Positions 19,413 through 29,900 of a stretch of 64,000 nucleotides of DNA are shown here, one piece after another; positions within the stretch are counted from its first letter, which is position 1, and each line of letters opens with the position of its first letter. Where the stretch lies: the NCBI RefSeq assembly GCF_016801865.2, contig NC_068938.1, positions 50,694,389 to 50,758,388 on the forward strand, read 5' to 3'. The notes under the pieces are model-generated. The model saw nothing but the letters and a program-made list of their open reading frames with translations. It had not been told where the DNA came from and searched no databases. The stretch comes from Culex pipiens pallens (Eukaryota > Arthropoda > Insecta > Diptera > Culicidae). The position numbers were made by a program, and so were the translations under genes.

Positions 19413-20940
19413 AATTTCTTCCAAGTCACTCATAAAAAAAATCATACTAGTTGCATTGCCCATTGAGTCGGTAAGTTTTCTCGACAACATCGTTAGTGCA
19501 CTGGCGGTAACTGCCGTTTGATGTGTTCTTTGTTCAAACACAGTTAGTGACACTCACTGTGTTTAGTAACACATTGTTTATTCTTATTCAAAGATGCTTG
19601 ACAAATGTTTGATATTGACCGCTTGATTTATGCGTAAGTGATGATAAACTATCGTTTCAATTTATTTGCAATCAATTTTGTAAAGAATAAAATAATCTTT
19701 AACTCCCTAACTGATCACGTCATTGAACGAAAACCCCTCACTAAAAATTAATGAGAATTCCTAAGCAACGCTTTAATATAAAATAAGCTATTAAACTGTC
19801 ACCTAACAACTTCAAATGGCCACCACCGGCGACGGTTGCGCAATTTTGTGCTGCACATTTTTGGCGATCGCGATCATTGAAAATGTGTCAATTGGCAGTT
19901 AACGACGGTTTTTCGCGTTCGAAACTATTTCACCGCGCTTTTAGATTAACGCTTGCCCGTGGTGGACCCTTTTTACAAATGGAATAAATTAGCAAAATAA
20001 CGATCACACACTGCTCTAAACAGGCAATCAAGATTTAGTTTCATGTTTCACTAATAAGCACCGGTTTAAGGTTTGCTCGCAGATTCGCAGCCGAGGCAAG
20101 CGCGGTGTGAGCTAATTTGAAAGAAATGTTGAAAATGGGCAATGTCCAATTTTGTAATTATTTTCAGCTGATATTTATTAATGAACAGCTGAACTTCCAT
20201 TCGCGTCCCACCTCGGTCAGCAAACTCCGCAACACCTGGCGGCTCGTGGGCTTCTTGGCGTTTGGAGATGAAGTTAAGGACCCCCGCGCGTTCTCTTGCG
20301 TTTGGATCTTAATTGATCTCCAATGAATACGATGCAATTAAGTCGTCTATGAAATGATTTTATGACCACCATAAAGTTTGGTACTGCTCAACCCCTTCCA
20401 GGCAATGTATTTTTTTCGGAGTCCGATTTAGACCTGGGTCGGTGGCATTTAAACGTAGAAAACTGTTAGAAATAAACATATTTACCAAACGCAAACTCGC
20501 CAGTGAGAGAGCTTTTTTTTGCGCAATTTGAGCAAACTTCTTGCCCAGCGGTGTATCTCGCAAGAACTGGGTTTGGCCGTCTGAACGCGTTTGAACTTCA
20601 CCAAAACCAGTGAAACCAGCCGCCGACGAGGTAGCAGCAGCGACGGACGTGTCAAGGGTAATTTGATATGCACCAGACCCGGCTTCTGGCATCTGCCTAA
20701 TTGAGAGTAATTACAATTACCCGATGGTGGGCCGTCGATAGGTTTTGTGTTTGTAACAAGCGGCTTACCGAAAGTATGAGAATCAACATTGTTGCTGGTG
20801 CTAATTAAAACCAAGTGCCCTGCAGCACCTAAGGGAGGGTAAGGCATCTTGGTCAAGAAGTCAGTTTTAATTTGGCCTGATGCCTGTTTGCTGCTAACGA
20901 CTGTTGATCAATAGATTACATCGAAAGTAGATTCATTAAT
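19413..20940. other. Unassigned, mostly single-copy, with GC-rich islands
   Basis: No exon with convincing splice signals and coding content was found. Islands at 19815-19960 (CACCACCGGCGACGG, GGCGATCGCGATC) and 20195-20300 are richer in GC than the surroundings and could be regulatory. Open frames at 20360-20856 on the - strand overlap each other and match no domain I know. Confidence 0.4.
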
Positions 20941-22865
20941 GAGCAACTCTCTACGAAACCGGCCGATTTCAACCATTTTTATTTTTTGTATTTTTATATT
21001 TGACTTAAACTTTGTAGGGGCCTTCCCTATGACCAAAAAAGCTATTTTGCGTCATTGGTTTACCCATACAAGTCTCCATACAATTTTGGCTGCTGTCCAT
21101 ACAAAATTTGTATGTAAATATTCAAACAGCTGTAACTTTTGAGTGAATTTTCTGATCAATTTGGTGTCTTGGGCAAAGTTGTAGGTATTGTTGAGGACTT
21201 TTGAGAAAAAAATAGGTACACGGAAAAAAATTTTGCTGATTTTTTAATAAACTTTTTTTTCACTTAAACTCAATTTCCCAAAATACGTATTTTTTGATTT
21301 TCGAGATTTTTTTATATGTTTTAGGGGACAAAAATCCGTAACTTTTGAGCCATAGAGAAACATGGTCAAAAAATCTGCCGCCGAGTTATGAAATTTGAAA
21401 AAACAGTGATTTTTGGAAAAAAAATCGAAGTTTTATGCAAAAACAAGTTTGACATTATTTTTTAATGCAAAATTGAATTTGCAATCGAAAAGTACTCTAC
21501 AGATTTTTTGATAAAGGGCTCCGTTTTCAAGATATAGCCACCGAAAGTTTGATTTTAGCGAAATATTTGCAGTTTTTCAATTTTTAAAAATAGTGACCAT
21601 GAGTGACCATTTCTAAAAATATTTTTTTTGAAAAGTTCAGAAAATTTGCTATAAAATTGTCTAAGAGACATTGAAGATTGGACCTCGGGTTGCTGAGATA
21701 GAGCCGCTTTAAGAAAAAGAAACACGAAAATTGAAGTTTTCTTAATCTCACCAAAATAACCCACCATTTTCTAATGACGATATCTCAGCAACGTCCGATT
21801 ATCAATGTTAATACATGAAACATTCGTAAAAATTTTCGATCTTTTCGAAAAAAACATTTTGAAAATTTTTAAATCAAGACTAACATTTTAAAAGGGCCAA
21901 ACATTGAATAATACGTTCATTTAAAATGCTAGTTTTGATTTAAAAAACTTCAAAATATTTTTTTTCGAAGAGATCGGAAAATTTCACGAATTTTTCATGT
22001 GTTAACATTGAAAATCGGACCATTATTTGCTGAGATATGGTCATTAGAAAATGGTGGGTTATTTTGGTGAGATTAAGAAAACTTCAATTTTCGTGTTTCT
22101 TTTTCTTAAAGCGGCTCTATCTCAGAAACCCGAGGCCCAATCTTCAATGTCTCTTGGACAATTTTATAGCAAATTTTCTGAACTTTAAAAAAAAAATTTA
22201 GAAATGGTTACTCATGGTCACTATTTTTAAAAATTGAAAAACTGCAAATATTTCGCTAAAATCAAACATTCGGTGGCTATATCTTGAAAACGGAGCCCTT
22301 TATCAAAAAATCTGTAGAGTACTTTTCGATTGCAAATTCAATTTTACATTAAAAAATAATGTCAAACTTGTTTTTGCATAAAACTTTGATTTTTTTTCCA
22401 AAAATCACTATTTTTATCAAAAATTCATAACTCGGCGGCAGATTTTTTGACCATGTTTCTCTATGGCTCAAAAGTTGCGGATTTTTGTCCCCTAAAACAT
22501 ATCAAAAAATCTCGAAAATCAAAAAAATACGTATTTTGGGAAATTGAGTTTTAGTGAAAAAAAAGTTTATTAAAAAATCTGCATTTTTTTTTCGTGTGCC
22601 TATTTTGTTCTCAAAAGTCCTCTACAATACCTACAACTTTGCCGAAGACACCAAATTGATCAGAAAATTCACTCAAAAGTTACAGCTGTTTGAATATTTA
22701 CATACCATTTTTGTATGGACAGCAGCCAAAATTGTATGGAGACTTGTATGGATGAACCAATCACACAAAATAGTTTATTTGGTCATAGGGAAGGCCCCCA
22801 CAAAGTTTGAGCCAAATCAAAAAATACAAATAAAATCCATTTCCGGTTTTGGTAGAGAATTGCTC
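20941..22865. mobile_element. Fold-back element FB-A, 1.9-kb near-perfect palindrome
   Basis: Arms of about 950 bp mirror each other around 21900. The left end GAGCAACTCTCTACGAAACC matches the complement of the right end (GGTTTTGGTAGAGAATTGCTC). Matching inner blocks include GGGGCCTTCCCTATGACC / GGTCATAGGGAAGGCCCC and CAAACAGCTGTAACTTTTGA / TCAAAAGTTACAGCTGTTTG. Mismatches are few and there is essentially no loop. No transposase is present. Fragments of the same family lie at 28665-29900 and 32585-33372. As RNA from either strand it would form a very long hairpin. Confidence 0.9.
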
Positions 22866-24664
22866 TGATAAAAGATGGTTTTGGTTTTTTTATCGATAAA
22901 TCTAATTGAGAAAATTTAGAAGCACTATTTTGATTTGTTGGGTTAAAAATACCAAAAAATAAAAGATTAATCTTCTTAAACTCATCTTTTCACTTTCATA
23001 AAAGATAAAAGTCATTTTATTCTTTTTTTTATTCTGAGTAAATAAATTAGATGACTGCAAAAAAATCACCTGAAATCTGATCAAAAATTGTTGCAAAGCA
23101 TTTTTAAATGTTAATATTAAATTATGAAATCAATGTTAAAAACATCAACTCATACTTCAGCTTTAATATTTGATATTTCTCTCTTCGAAGCAAAGTTGAT
23201 TTTTAGGATAATTTATTTTCAGTATTTCCCATGCTCTAAGTTCACAATGAACGCTTTTGTTAATAAAATTGATTGTTAGAAAGCCATAAACATTTATAAA
23301 TATTTGCAACAGCTTCTATAATTTTTATCTATCTATGACACCAAAATAACGGCTTTGATTTTTTATAATGAAAAGTAAAATTAAACTAAGATGAGGCATC
23401 AAAGTTCATAAGACTTTGTTCAAAGATGGTTTATCAAGCTAAAATTCATCGATTTTTTAACTACCGAATTTGGCACAAAACATCAAAGCGTCTAAGTTAC
23501 AAATTTGTTCACTTGATATTGCTCAACCATCAGACCATTCACGCTTCAAAGTAAACCCTCTGAACGCAATTAATTCACTTTTCTAGCAGCCACTATCTCT
23601 CATCTATCATATTAATTTGCGAAACCTCGCACCAACTTATATCTCTCTCTCGAATCGGACGTCATAATTTCCACTACGCCATATATTAAACATGTGCAAC
23701 CGGAGGCACGTTACTTTTAAAATGATGCGTGCAAATATGGCGCGGTTTGAATCTAAAACAGCTAGCGTTGAAATCCACTTTTTATACAAACATTTCTATC
23801 TTGAGCAAACTCACAGCCCCTCCGTACAGGTACACACATTCATTGCGTGGTTTTGATCGACTTTTGATTAGCCATAGCAGGTCTGACAGCAGCAGCAACT
23901 AGTGGCAGCTGATTATTGCAGCATACCTTCTAACGCCGACTGGTTCGGTATGTCTAACGTACTTGGCTGATCTCAGAATTAAGAGAGTAGAGAAAAAAAA
24001 AACTAAACCCAACAATCCAAACACGCATTTGCCCATTAGATGTTCTCAGCACAAGTCAGCACAAGTAGTCATAAATGCATGTGAAACCGTTGAAAAAGAA
24101 AAACAAGCAAGCATTCAGAATCGACAGAATCCCTGGAAGGAACATGATGCGTGTGCAAACGGATTTCTAATAGCCCCAGTTTCAGAAACTGGTGTGCCCA
24201 CACTGTCGAATGCAACATTGTTGCGAACAAGACCCCCTGCCGTGGAAATGAGGGAAAATCATTCGTCAAGCAAACAATTCTTGGACCAGTTTAAGTTTTT
24301 TTATGTTTAGGAGAGCATTGCCTTCCATATGACGATTTTGGTACAGCTTTACGTTCAAACTTGATTTTGACCTTCTGCCAATTATGAAGAATTTATTAAC
24401 TATACTAGCATACTTTAAAGTGACTTGCATCTATGCTTCTTTAGAAATAAGCGCAGCTTAACTTTAACAGGGCCAAACATGAAATATTACGCCCTTTTGA
24501 AATGTCAATCTTGATTTAAAAAAATCAAAGTATAATTTTCCTGTTTTTGCGCGTGACGCGTCGAAAAACTCAGTTTTTATTTTGAAAAAATCATATCTCG
24601 TAAACGTACGGTTCGACATCGCCAATTTTTTGATATGTGATGTAAAATTTTCCGAGGAATCCGA
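22866..24664. other. Unassigned AT-rich to mixed sequence
   Basis: No gene is supported. The 23520-23960 part is less AT-rich and single-copy in the window. The 23963-24310 frame begins with a non-ATG codon and has biased, unstructured content. Sequence from about 24480 to 24664 is the repeat-like flank into which the CCCGGG-ended element inserted. Confidence 0.35.
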
Positions 24665-24804
24665 TAAAAAACATTAGGGCGTCCAAATTTCCCGGGTTTT
24701 GAATTTCCCGGGAAACGGGAAAAATATTTTTGAAATCCCGGGAATTCCCGGGATCCCGGGAAATTTTTGAAAAAGTTATAAAATCTATGTTTTCATTATA
24801 TTGA

Positions 24805-25475
24805 TTACACAGTTCAACAAAAAATCAAATGTTTCTTGTCTCTGAGACGAGAATATGTGTTCCTAGTAGATTTTTGCCTGCTGAATCCGAATCCGGGTCC
24901 AGAATTGCTCCAAATGGTCCCAATTTTGAGATACACCCGTTTGAAATGTTAGTTTAGGCCAAAATTAGCTACTTTGTCGACTATTTTACAAAAAAACTAT
25001 TGAATAAACAACTGAACCAATACATGTATCTTAAAGTTCACGTTTTTCCCTTTCTGAAACACCCCTGGTTTTTAAAATTTGATTGTTTCTACGCATATTT
25101 ATAGCCATTTTAAAATAAGAATTTGACTTGCATGCAAGTTGGAAAAACTTGAATGAGAACCAACTGAAAATATAACTTTAAAATGGCTATAAATATGCGT
25201 AGAAACAATCAAATTTTAAAAACCAGGGGTGTTTCAGAGAGGGGAAAACGTGAACTTTAAGATACATGTATTGGTTTAGTTGTTTATTCAATAGTTCTTT
25301 TGTAAAATAGTCAACAAAGTAGCTAATTTTGGCCTAAACTAACATTTCAAACGAGTGTATCTCAAAATTGGGACCATTTGGAGCAATTCTGGACCCGGAT
25401 TCGAATTCAGCAGGCAAAATTCTACTAGGAACACATATACTCGTCTCAGAGACAAAATCTTGTTGGACTGTGTTA
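24805..25475. mobile_element. Fold-back nested in the CCCGGG element
   Basis: The arms are about 290 bp. The left arm (ACACAGTTCAACAA ... TCTGAGACGAGAATATGTG ... CTGGGTCCAGAATTGCTCC-like) mirrors the right arm (GGAGCAATTCTGGACCCGG ... CACATATACTCGTCTCAGAG ... TTGTTGGACTGTGTT). The loop is around 25130-25170. Arm identity is high and no coding frame is present. Confidence 0.8.
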
Positions 25476-25970
25476 TGTTTTCAAGCATAAAATCGTAGAA
25501 TTAGCTCAAAAATATTAATTGGTGATAATCTACACTTAAATCGAAACAAGGACAGCAGTTTTTAGGTAGCTTAAAAGAAATTAAAAAAAAATTATCTGTG
25601 GTGTGCTTTGGATTTTGAATTAACCACAATTTTAAATACACTGTGATTCAAATTGAATATATATGACGTGACTAGAAAACCAGAAAAATTTCTTTGAATA
25701 TGTGTTTAAAAAAACAAGAAGCGAAAACAAATAAAATAATACCGGTCAATGTAAATTTTTAGATAGGTTTTGAATTTCATGTTTCATATAAAACTCATTT
25801 TAAAATTTTTCTATGATTTACTACTGCCAGCTTGGGAAAATCGACATTACAGTCGAATAGTTACAGAAGATTGCATAGCAAAAAAAATGGAAATCGATAT
25901 ACCTATTGTTTTGTTCTGTTCCTGTTTTAATGAAGTCAATTGAAACATTATGCAAAAAAAATTGCAACAA

Positions 25971-27355
25971 CAGCCCGCATAATCAAAAACCATCGGGGGA
26001 ATAGTCCAAACTATATTACTACTAAAAGAGATGTAGTTACCACATACTTAACCATTATCATATAGTTACGGCACTATACAAAACCATAACGAAACTGATC
26101 GTCAAATGATGACGTTTTTATTGAAGTAAATCTAATGATTCTAACTATTTTTGAACTATTTGGGGTACAATAACCTTACACTAAACAGTTCGGATTGTTT
26201 AGACAACGTGACGTGCGAAAAAATGTACAAGTCCAAATAGTTCAAACAATTTATCAACTTTATTGAGAACAATATAGCAAAATTCCACAGATTTTAGATT
26301 TTTATAGTCAGAACCTGTAAGAACTAAAAACCTACTATAAATGCTATAGTAGAACACAATTGATGGCGGCCACATTTTTTTCGATAAGTTTGTATAATCC
26401 AAATAATTTGTCAACTTACATGAAGTAAAATTACTATACACCATACTATTTTGAATTAAAAATTTCTATAAGTCCAAATAGTTCAAACAATATTTCAACA
26501 GTATGGAGTACAATTACAGTTTGTTATATAATCCAACTATATGTTAAACGATTGGTACAAAAATTTCAACTTTTATCAAGTAAATTGATCACAGTCGATT
26601 CCTCTGGATGATAGAGAACCTTCAACACCCCCACTTCTCCTCAGATTATCAGAAAACTCCCCAAAAGAAGAAAAATGTTACGAGGGCTCATGAAATTGAC
26701 TTTCACTATTCCAGAAAAAGTAGGCATGCTGTTCTTACTATACACCAAAAATATGTGTACTACATGGACTACTTGGACTTTTCGAAAAATACTTGCCCCC
26801 GAGCTTGCTCCCTTCTAACACAACATGTCACCAAAACCACTGAAAAACCACCAACAGATATAGATCAATCGGATAAGGCGGCAGCAGTTCGGCAGCAACG
26901 TAAATAACATCACATATAACGGCGGTAAACATTCACCAACTATCGATAGAACTTAAAAATCAAATTTGATTATATCCGAAGTAGTTATCACAACAATTGT
27001 AGGGTTCATTTTTGCGGTCTTTTTTAAAGTGTCGGCAAAGTAGTGTCGGTAAAGTAGTTTTTCAGAAACTATATAGGGAATAGTCAATTTTTTGGGCAAT
27101 GACTATTTGACGTAAAATCCAAGTTTATAAAAATATTTACATATGTATGAAAACCTCATATAGTTTTCTGCCTAACAACTAATTTCTCATATAGTAAAAT
27201 CGACCAAAACTATTTTGGGAATGGAATTAATGGTTTGATATATCGTACATATATAGTTGGGTTACAATTTAATGAATAGTAGAGACCATTTGATAAATAG
27301 TTGAGTAACTATTTGTCATAAAGTAGTTATATAGTTCATGACTATGCGGGAGCTG
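25971..27355. mobile_element. Nested element with CAGC..GCATARTCA ends
   Basis: The left end CAGCCCGCATAATCAAAAAC and the complemented right end CAGCTCCCGCATAGTCATGA are imperfect inverted repeats. The interior is AT-rich with recurring AGTCCAAATAGTTCAAACAA-like and AACTATTTG motifs. No clear duplication is visible, so boundaries are approximate. No transposase domain was seen. Confidence 0.45.
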
Positions 27356-27962
27356 TCTTAATTCGATGAAAAATAAATTTATATGTTTTTTTTCTAAATT
27401 AAATATACGTAAATATAATACCCAGTCTTTTAAAAATATATAAAATTCAATAGAAAATATTTAAAGTGCCAGGCAATATGTAAACTAATTTTTTTACAAT
27501 TTTCCCTAATAAGCCACAAGAAAGCTGATATATGCCGAATAAATATTTTAATGATTTCAAATTCTTATCGATTACTAAGTATTCAACTTGTTATTTGTTT
27601 CCCCAACAAAATCTGAATTTCTAGAATAAAATATGATTTTTTTTCAATTTCGGGAATTCCCGGGACAAATCATAAAAAATCCCGGGATTCGGGAATTCCC
27701 GGTTTTGGAAAAATCCCGGGATTTTTGTCCCGGGAATTCCCGGGATGGACGCACTAAAAAACATTTTCAGACATAGGCTCGTTGGTCCAGACATGGTCGA
27801 AACGCCATTTAAAATTTTCATACGACTTTTTCAAATGTTAAGCTAGATGTTTGAAACTTCTTACTATTTTTTCTGAAATAGCCAAACTAATCACCTTTCT
27901 TTTGCGTCTAAGACAGCTCAAATTGGATGAAGTGACGCGGAGATATGATTTTTTGAAAAAAG

Positions 27963-28570
27963 TGCCGGGACCGTGGTGTAGGGGTAAGCGTGGTTGCCTC
28001 TCACCCAGTCAGTCTGGGTTTGATCCCAGAAGGTCCCGGTGGCAAATTTTGAGACGATATTTGTCTGATCACGCCTTCCGTCGGACAGGGAAGTGAATGT
28101 TGGCCCCGGTCTAACCTAGAGGTTAGGTCGATAGCTCAGTCCAGGTGTAGGAATCGTCTCCCTGGGTCCTGCCTCGGTGGAGTCGCTGGTAGGCAGTTGG
28201 ACTCATAATCCAAAGGTCGTTAGTTCGAATCCCAGGGTGGATGGAAGCTAAGATGTAAAAGGTTTGCAATAGTGACGTGGCGTTACATCGTGCTGCCACC
28301 TGGTTTTTTTAGGTGCAAGAGTGGAAAAGTGCTGAGTCATCGTCTAAAAATAGACGGCGTCCTATCTCGCCCAGCAAAATTAAGTCGATAAAGTAGTCGG
28401 TTCGGATGGAGAAAAAGTGGAAAACGTGGTCTAAAAATAGCGACGCCATCCCCCTATTGCCTCAACAATCAAGCCTTCGGACACCTAGTTTCGAGTAGGA
28501 ATCTCGCAATCGAGAACGCCAAGGCAATGCTGTAGAGTGAATAATTTGATTTTAATTTAATTTTTCGAAA
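27963..28570 (+). mobile_element. Dimeric tRNA-derived SINE
   Basis: Two tRNA-like units are joined in one element. Unit 1 (27963-28041) is Glu-like, with acceptor arms CCGGGAC/GTCCCGG, D-arm GTGGTGTAGGGGTAAGCG, CTCTCAC anticodon loop (CTC) and box B-like GGTTTGATCCC. Unit 2 (about 28170-28245) has TTGGA/TCCAA around a CTCATAA loop (CAT) and box B AGTTCGAATCC. Between them is the block GCCTTCCGTCGGACAGGGAA. The tail TCTCGCAATCGAGAACGCC ... AATGCTGTAGAG is shared with 9172-9458. About 230 bp at 28255-28485 are extra relative to that copy. It recalls the dimeric Twin SINEs of Culex pipiens, but family identity needs comparison. Confidence 0.78.
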
Positions 28571-28664
28571 CACCTTAGCACGATGTAGGTCACCTTAATG
28601 GCCAAACAAAAAAAATACGGGTCTAATTATTTTGGCCAAGGAACTCCCAGGAAAATTTTGAGCC

Positions 28665-29032
28665 CGATCGGAGAACTGTTTTTTCGGTTTAGGCTCTTTT
28701 CAAATGGAATTGCTGTATATATATTTACAAACCATTTTTGTATGGACAGTTGCCAAAATTGTATGGAGACTTGTATAGGTGAACCAATGATACAAAATAG
28801 CTTATTTCTGGAGTTTTTTTTGAAAAGGTCTAATAAACCAAATTTTCAGTTTTTGCTTTTTGGGTGTTTTTCAATACCCCTGACTCAAGGCGGTTTCAAA
28901 AACACCCAAAAAGCAAAAACTAGAAATTTGGTTTATTGGACTTTTTCAAAAAAACTCCAGATTTGGTCAGAGGAAAGGCCCATACATAGTTTGAATAAAA
29001 TCCATTTTTGGTTTTGGTAGAAAGTTGCTCAG
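28665..29032 (+). mobile_element. FB-A right-arm fragment 1, interrupted by a MITE
   Basis: It matches the outer 200 bp of the FB-A right arm: ATTTACAAACCATTTTTGTA, GTATGGAGACTTGTATAGGT, then TTTGGTCAGAGGAAAGGCCC and TTTTGGTAGAAAGTTGCTC. A 153-bp palindromic MITE (28808-28960) sits in the middle. The end is the family terminus (GTTGCTC). Confidence 0.75.
28808..28960. mobile_element. 153-bp palindromic MITE inside FB-A fragment
   Basis: Termini CTGGAGTTTTTTTTGAAAAG and CTTTTTCAAAAAAACTCCAG are inverted. The arms of about 68 bp include AAACCAAATTT and CAGTTTTTGCTTTTTGGGTG. ATTT is repeated on both sides (28804-28807, 28961-28964). The intact FB-A sequence at 22780-22800 shows the uninterrupted site. 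Non-coding. Confidence 0.85.
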
Positions 29033-29104
29033 CTGTTAGAATATTTACGTACCATTTTTGTATGGACAGCAGCCAAATTTGTAAGGAGACTGGTATGGGT
29101 GAAC

Positions 29105-29783
29105 CTGGGTGATAAATAGAGAGAATGCGTAAAGTGATTTTCGAATGATCCAACTTTGTTTATATCTACAAAGTACGAGGTTGTTCAAGCACAAGCATGA
29201 CCATTTTTTACTAGTGAATGAGCTATTTAGAAATCAGTGGTATGTGTTTTATTTTGTCTAGTTTTTGACTTTTTTTTGGTAAATTGTGTGCGTTTTCAAT
29301 TTTCGATCGATTAAAAGATGTATTTCTTTTTTACGGATGACGAAGAACTGCAGCAAGAGTGTCATTATGCGATGTCGCAGATAAAATTCCTGGCTAATTT
29401 TGAAGTCCTGCAGCTCTTCCTGGTCCAGCGAAAAAACATTGCTAATTCTAGCGAAGCTGATCCAACAAACAGAGAAGATTTTCACTAAACCACTAAACGA
29501 ACCCAAACAATTAAGACAGCTTCTGTATGGATACAACCGCATCGACGGCATAAACAACTTCCATTCATATTTATAATAAATTACGATCTCGCCATGAACT
29601 TTCTTAAGATTTCTTGATTTCGACTCAAGGTCCCCAAAAGCCTCATTTTTTTTCATTCCTGAAAAAAAAAAATATTTTCTAATGATCGATAACAATACTC
29701 TCTACTTTTGGCGAACAGTAAATTGGTTCCACTTTGACAGTTCAAAATTGAGACCGTTTTGCGAACCACTATTAAGCACCCCG
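29105..29783. mobile_element. 679-bp insertion with 8-bp duplication (hAT-like remnant)
   Basis: GGGTGAAC is repeated exactly at 29097-29104 and 29784-29791. The termini CTGGGTGATAAATAG and, complemented, CGGGGTGCTTAATAGTGG are short imperfect inverted repeats. The 8-bp duplication suits hAT or P-type transposition. The insert holds a short, protein-like open frame (29318-29488), possibly the relic of a transposase. Confidence 0.6.
29318..29488 (+). pseudogene. 56-codon ORF, possible transposase relic
   Basis: From ATG 29318 to TAA 29486-29488 the frame reads MYFFFTDDEELQQECHYAMS at the start and then a Leu-rich stretch ending QLFLVQRKNIANSSEADPTN. The charged, balanced composition is unlike the surrounding AT-rich filler. 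I recognise no family. It lies inside an insertion with an 8-bp target duplication, so a degraded transposase exon is the simplest reading. The opposite strand is also open over 145 codons here, which lowers confidence. Confidence 0.3.
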
Positions 29784-29900
29784 GGGTGAACTAATGGCAC
29801 AAAATAGCTTTTTTGGTCAGTGGGAAGGCCCACACAAAGTTTGAGCCAAATAAAAAAAATGAAAATGGTCCAAATTGAACGATTTCGTAGAGAATTGCTT

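Larger units (their letters stand above)
24676..27754. mobile_element. 3.1-kb non-autonomous DNA element, 11-bp duplication, CCCGGG ends
   Basis: A perfect 11-bp duplication, TAAAAAACATT, lies at 24665-24675 and 27755-27765. The termini are AGGGCGTCCAAATTTCCCGG and, complemented, GTGCGTCCATCCCGGGAATT. Both ends hold clusters of CCCGGG palindromes, including GGGAATTCCC at 24740-24749, 27652-27661, 27691-27700 and 27732-27741. The 9-11 bp duplication points to Mutator-like mobilisation, which is inference. The interior has no convincing transposase but holds a fold-back (24805-25475) and another terminal-repeat element (25971-27355). Confidence 0.75.
29033..29900 (+). mobile_element. FB-A right-arm fragment 2, split by a 679-bp insertion
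   Basis: A second FB-A right-arm end follows the first directly: TTACGTACCATTTTTGTATG ... GACTGGTATGGGTGAAC (29033-29104), continued at 29784-29900 with TAATGGCACAAAATAGC, GGCCCACACAAAGTTTGAGC and GTAGAGAATTGCTT. The two halves join exactly once the insert and one 8-bp copy are removed. Confidence 0.78.

Noticed and set aside
23963..24310. 115-codon frame on the + strand
   Set aside because: The start codon is TTG, the content is low-complexity, and no family is recognisable.
29258..29695. 145-codon frame on the - strand
   Set aside because: The complementary + strand frame has the more protein-like content; the - strand frame has no recognised domain and lies in a transposon insert.
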